DNA from: an uncultured Aquimarina sp.
Lineage (GTDB): Bacteria > Bacteroidota > Bacteroidia > Flavobacteriales > Flavobacteriaceae
Assembly: GCA_947502885.1 (NCBI GenBank)
Contig: CANNBP010000008.1
Coordinates: 62,001-126,000 of the forward strand
Direction: 5' to 3'
Length of the DNA: 64,000 bases
Below are positions 61,556-64,000 of the stretch, in pieces. Under the pieces are notes generated by a model, which was given only the letters and a program-made list of their open reading frames with translations, had not been told where the DNA came from and did no database searches. The stretch's first letter is position 1, and each line of letters opens with the position of its first letter. The translations under genes and the position numbers were made by a program.

Positions 61556-64000
61556 TTGAAGGTAGCAGAAGAATCAAAAAGCGCAAGTGCTAAAAGCCAA
61601 ATCCAGGCGAAGCAGGAACCATTTTTTAGGAAAGTGGAGGAGAATGGCTTTTTTTCAAAATCTAAGAACGCTACTACATCTTTTTTTTCACCAGCAGGAG
61701 TACAACCAAAACTTAAAATTGGTAAACCAAACGATAAGTATGAAGTCGAGGCCGATGAAATGGCAGATAAAGTTGTACAACGTTTAAGCGACCCTTCAAT
61801 TAAAGCAGTTACAAATGGTAACAAACTGCAAGCAAAATGTGCTACATGTGAAGAAAAAGAAAAGCTTCAAAAAAAAGAAGAAGATGAAATTTCAGAAAAT
61901 GATATAGAACTACAAGGAAAATCAATTTTTGAAAGTAATGCAGAACAACCTGAGACAGATATACAGACAAAAGTTGTAACACCTTTTGTGCAAACCAAAT
62001 GTGCGGCCTGTGAACAAGAAGAAAAACTTCAGAAAAAAGAAGAAGAGGCAGCTGTAGAAGAACCAATTGTTCAAACTAAGCTCAACAATGAAAATGATGG
62101 GGATGATGAAGTGCAGCCTAAGTTGATGCTTAAGAAAACAGAGGAGAAGCCACCAGAAGAAGAAGAACCGGTTCAACTTAAAGAAGATGAAGAACAACTT
62201 CAAAAAAATGAAAATCAAGATGAGGTACGTCCAAAAAGTAATGATGAAGTTGCATCATCTGATTTACAATCTCAATTAAACTCTTCAAAAGGAGGAGGGA
62301 GTACATTACCTGATGATACAAAATCATCTATGGAGTCTGGTTTTGATGCAGATTTTTCTAACGTAAGAATACATACAGGAACTCAGGCAAATGAGATGAA
62401 TAGTGAGTTGGGAGCTAGAGCTTTTACTCATGGGAGTGATATTTATTTTAATAAAGGAGAATATAACCCCAACACTACATCAGGACAGCATTTATTAGCA
62501 CATGAGTTGACGCATACAGTGCAACAAGGAGCAGTAGTACGACAAAAACCAAAACAATCATATCACCAAACTCAACCTAAAATTCAAGGTCTTTTTGGCA
62601 GAATATGGAGCGCTGCCAAAAGTGTAGGTAAAGCAGCTTGGTCTGGAGTCAAAAAAGCAGGTAGTGCTGTGGTCAAAGCAGTGTCTAAAGGTGTAGATTG
62701 GATTTTAGGAAAAATATCGCCTATTCTCAAAAGAATACCGGGTTATACTCTTTTAACCGTAATTCTTGGTAAAGATATTATTACCGGTGATCAGGTAGAT
62801 CGTAATGGGCCTAATCTGATTAAAGGATTTATAGGGTTGGTACCTGGGGGCCATGATCTTTGGATGAAACTCGAAGAGTCAAAAATGATTACCGATGCTT
62901 TTAGTTGGTTAAATGGTGAGATCACAAAACTAGGGTTAAGTTGGAGTGCAATTAAAACTGCTTTCAAAACTGCAGTTTCTTCTATTTCTGTAACAGATGT
63001 ATTTAGCCCTCTTGAAGCTTTTAATACAAAGATAAAACCCATTTTTGCTCCAATACTTGCCAAGATTTTGACACTTTCAAAAAAAGTAGTTAAAAAAGTA
63101 GCAGAGTTTGTATTAGAAGGATTCTTAAGACTTGCTGGACCATTTGGTAAAAAGGTAATGGATATTTTAAGAAAGGCGGGGGATACCTTCTGGACTATTG
63201 TTGGTGATCCAATTGCTTTTTTAAATAACTTGATTAAAGCTGTAAAAGGAGGTGTTAACAAGTTTAAAACCAATATCAAAAAGCATTTGATAGGAGGGTT
63301 AATCGGTTGGTTAACGGGTGCTATGGGAGATCTCCCAATTCAAATTCCACAGACTTTTGATGTAAAAGGAGTGCTTCATCTGGGACTACAAATCATGGGA
63401 GTCACTTGGGAAAACATTAGACAAAAACTGGTTAAAAGAGTAGGCGAACCTCTAGTAAAAGCTGCCGAAACAGGTGTTACCATTGTGAAAACATTGATAA
63501 CTCAAGGACCTATGGGGCTTTGGGAAATGCTAAAAGAAAAGGCAGTAGAAATCAAGCAAACCATTATGGGTGGGATTCGTAATTGGGTAATTACTCAATT
63601 AGTAAAGCAGGGTATTATTAAAATACTAAGTTTTTTAAATCCAGCGGGAGCCTTAGTTCAAGCTGCCCTGGCAATTTATAACGGAGTAATGTTTTTTGTT
63701 GAGAACTGGCAACGTATTTCAGATTTTGTTAATTCTATATTTTCATCTATCGCAAAAATTGCAGCAGGAAACCTTGCTTCGGCCATGACATTTATAGAAA
63801 AAGCAATGGCACAAAGTATCCCGGTTATCCTCAGTTTTATTGCTCGTTTACTTAATATAGGAGCCATAGGAAAAGCCATTAAAAAAATAATCCAAAAGAT
63901 AAGAAAGCCAATTGATAAAGTGATCAGAAAAGTGATTGACTTTATTGCTAAACAGGTAAGAAAGTTATTTGGAAAGGGAAAGAAGAAAAAAGCAGGAAAA
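61556..64000 (+). CDS. DUF4157 (eCIS core domain) protein, incomplete at the window end
   Basis: The frame is open from the TTG at 61556 (an in-frame stop lies directly before it) to the window edge, 815 codons with no stop. Residues 1-90 contain the PFFRK and GFFSKS sites and KPNDKYEVEADEMADKV, known in this family. Two repeats, KCATCEEKEKLQKKEE (near 94) and KCAACEQEEKLQKKEE (near 148), give CxxC pairs. The DUF4157 domain spans about 255-325 with HELTH at 316-320. After about 345 comes a long run of amphipathic and hydrophobic helices. Proteins of this family accompany eCIS as cargo toxins. Any C-terminal toxin domain is beyond the window. Confidence 0.9.
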   Translation, partial: MKVAEESKSASAKSQIQAKQEPFFRKVEENGFFSKSKNATTSFFSPAGVQPKLKIGKPNDKYEVEADEMADKVVQRLSDPSIKAVTNGNKLQAKCATCEEKEKLQKKEEDEISENDIELQGKSIFESNAEQPETDIQTKVVTPFVQTKCAACEQEEKLQKKEEEAAVEEPIVQTKLNNENDGDDEVQPKLMLKKTEEKPPEEEEPVQLKEDEEQLQKNENQDEVRPKSNDEVASSDLQSQLNSSKGGGSTLPDDTKSSMESGFDADFSNVRIHTGTQANEMNSELGARAFTHGSDIYFNKGEYNPNTTSGQHLLAHELTHTVQQGAVVRQKPKQSYHQTQPKIQGLFGRIWSAAKSVGKAAWSGVKKAGSAVVKAVSKGVDWILGKISPILKRIPGYTLLTVILGKDIITGDQVDRNGPNLIKGFIGLVPGGHDLWMKLEESKMITDAFSWLNGEITKLGLSWSAIKTAFKTAVSSISVTDVFSPLEAFNTKIKPIFAPILAKILTLSKKVVKKVAEFVLEGFLRLAGPFGKKVMDILRKAGDTFWTIVGDPIAFLNNLIKAVKGGVNKFKTNIKKHLIGGLIGWLTGAMGDLPIQIPQTFDVKGVLHLGLQIMGVTWENIRQKLVKRVGEPLVKAAETGVTIVKTLITQGPMGLWEMLKEKAVEIKQTIMGGIRNWVITQLVKQGIIKILSFLNPAGALVQAALAIYNGVMFFVENWQRISDFVNSIFSSIAKIAAGNLASAMTFIEKAMAQSIPVILSFIARLLNIGAIGKAIKKIIQKIRKPIDKVIRKVIDFIAKQVRKLFGKGKKKKAGK

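Noticed and set aside
37681..64000. Type VI secretion or prophage tail as the origin of the contractile genes
   Set aside because: No TssJLM-type membrane genes, capsid, terminase or integrase are seen, and DUF4255, DUF5908, the CIS tape-measure protein and DUF4157 all point to an eCIS.
1..64000. CRISPR array or insertion sequence
   Set aside because: No regularly spaced direct repeats, cas genes or transposase frames were found in the window.

Overview
The window looks like chromosomal DNA from a marine member of the Flavobacteriaceae; an Aquimarina-like genus would fit but is not proven. The evidence is the AT-rich sequence, a type IX secretion (T9SS) sorting domain, promoters with a TAnnTTTG -7 box and little Shine-Dalgarno signal, DUF4494, TPR/AraC hybrid regulators, and double-glycine (GG) peptide export genes of Bacteroidota type. 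No plasmid, phage integrase or insertion sequence was seen. One tRNA gene, tRNA-Asn(GTT), is present.

Layout. (1) 210-4296 (+): a small T9SS cargo protein and two long secreted proteins with tail-fibre-like repeats. (2) 4514-5743 (-): two conserved proteins. (3) 6118-12460 (-): a compact oxidative operon encoding a 206-aa protein, a GST-cytochrome P450 fusion, a membrane protein with an internal duplication, a DyP-type peroxidase and a patatin lipase. (4) 12790-13512 (-): a lipoprotein with a threefold MABP-like repeat. (5) 14078-21855 (-): a peptide export locus with HlyD, a peptidase-ABC transporter (PCAT), a small HTH protein, a C39-like/VKOR/thioredoxin protein and five short GG-leader peptides, most of them missed by normal ORF length cut-offs. 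Three promoters in it share a 17-bp palindrome lying exactly 10 nt before a TAtcaTTG-like box. (6) 22284-24300 (+): a TPR/AraC regulator divergent from the exporter and an orphan RiPP-like precursor. (7) 24487-37302: housekeeping genes (tRNA-Asn, RseP, SCO, FeoA/FeoB and a small FeoB partner, an EamA transporter, TerB/DnaJ, bacilliredoxin, PlsC, an acyl-ACP desaturase, an HD hydrolase, a radical SAM protein and a LuxR regulator).

(8) 37681 to the window end (+): an extracellular contractile injection system (eCIS, Afp/PVC/AlgoCIS-like). The order is a DUF4255 cap/terminator protein, a 436-aa possible second cap protein, one sheath, two cysteine-rich helical unknowns, two tube proteins, DUF5908, a LysM tube-baseplate protein, a VgrG-like spike, PAAR, gp25, a large gp47/J-type protein, a 2340-aa Pvc12-like protein, a tape-measure protein, a membrane protein, and a DUF4157 (eCIS core domain) toxin-like protein cut by the window end. 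No AAA+ ATPase (Pvc15) is visible up to the edge.

The least explained parts are the shared palindromic promoter of the GG-peptide locus and the HTH protein that ends in a leader-like GG motif, the run of YegP-like repeats inside the giant baseplate protein, the two Cys-rich proteins between sheath and tube, and the GST-P450/DyP/patatin operon.
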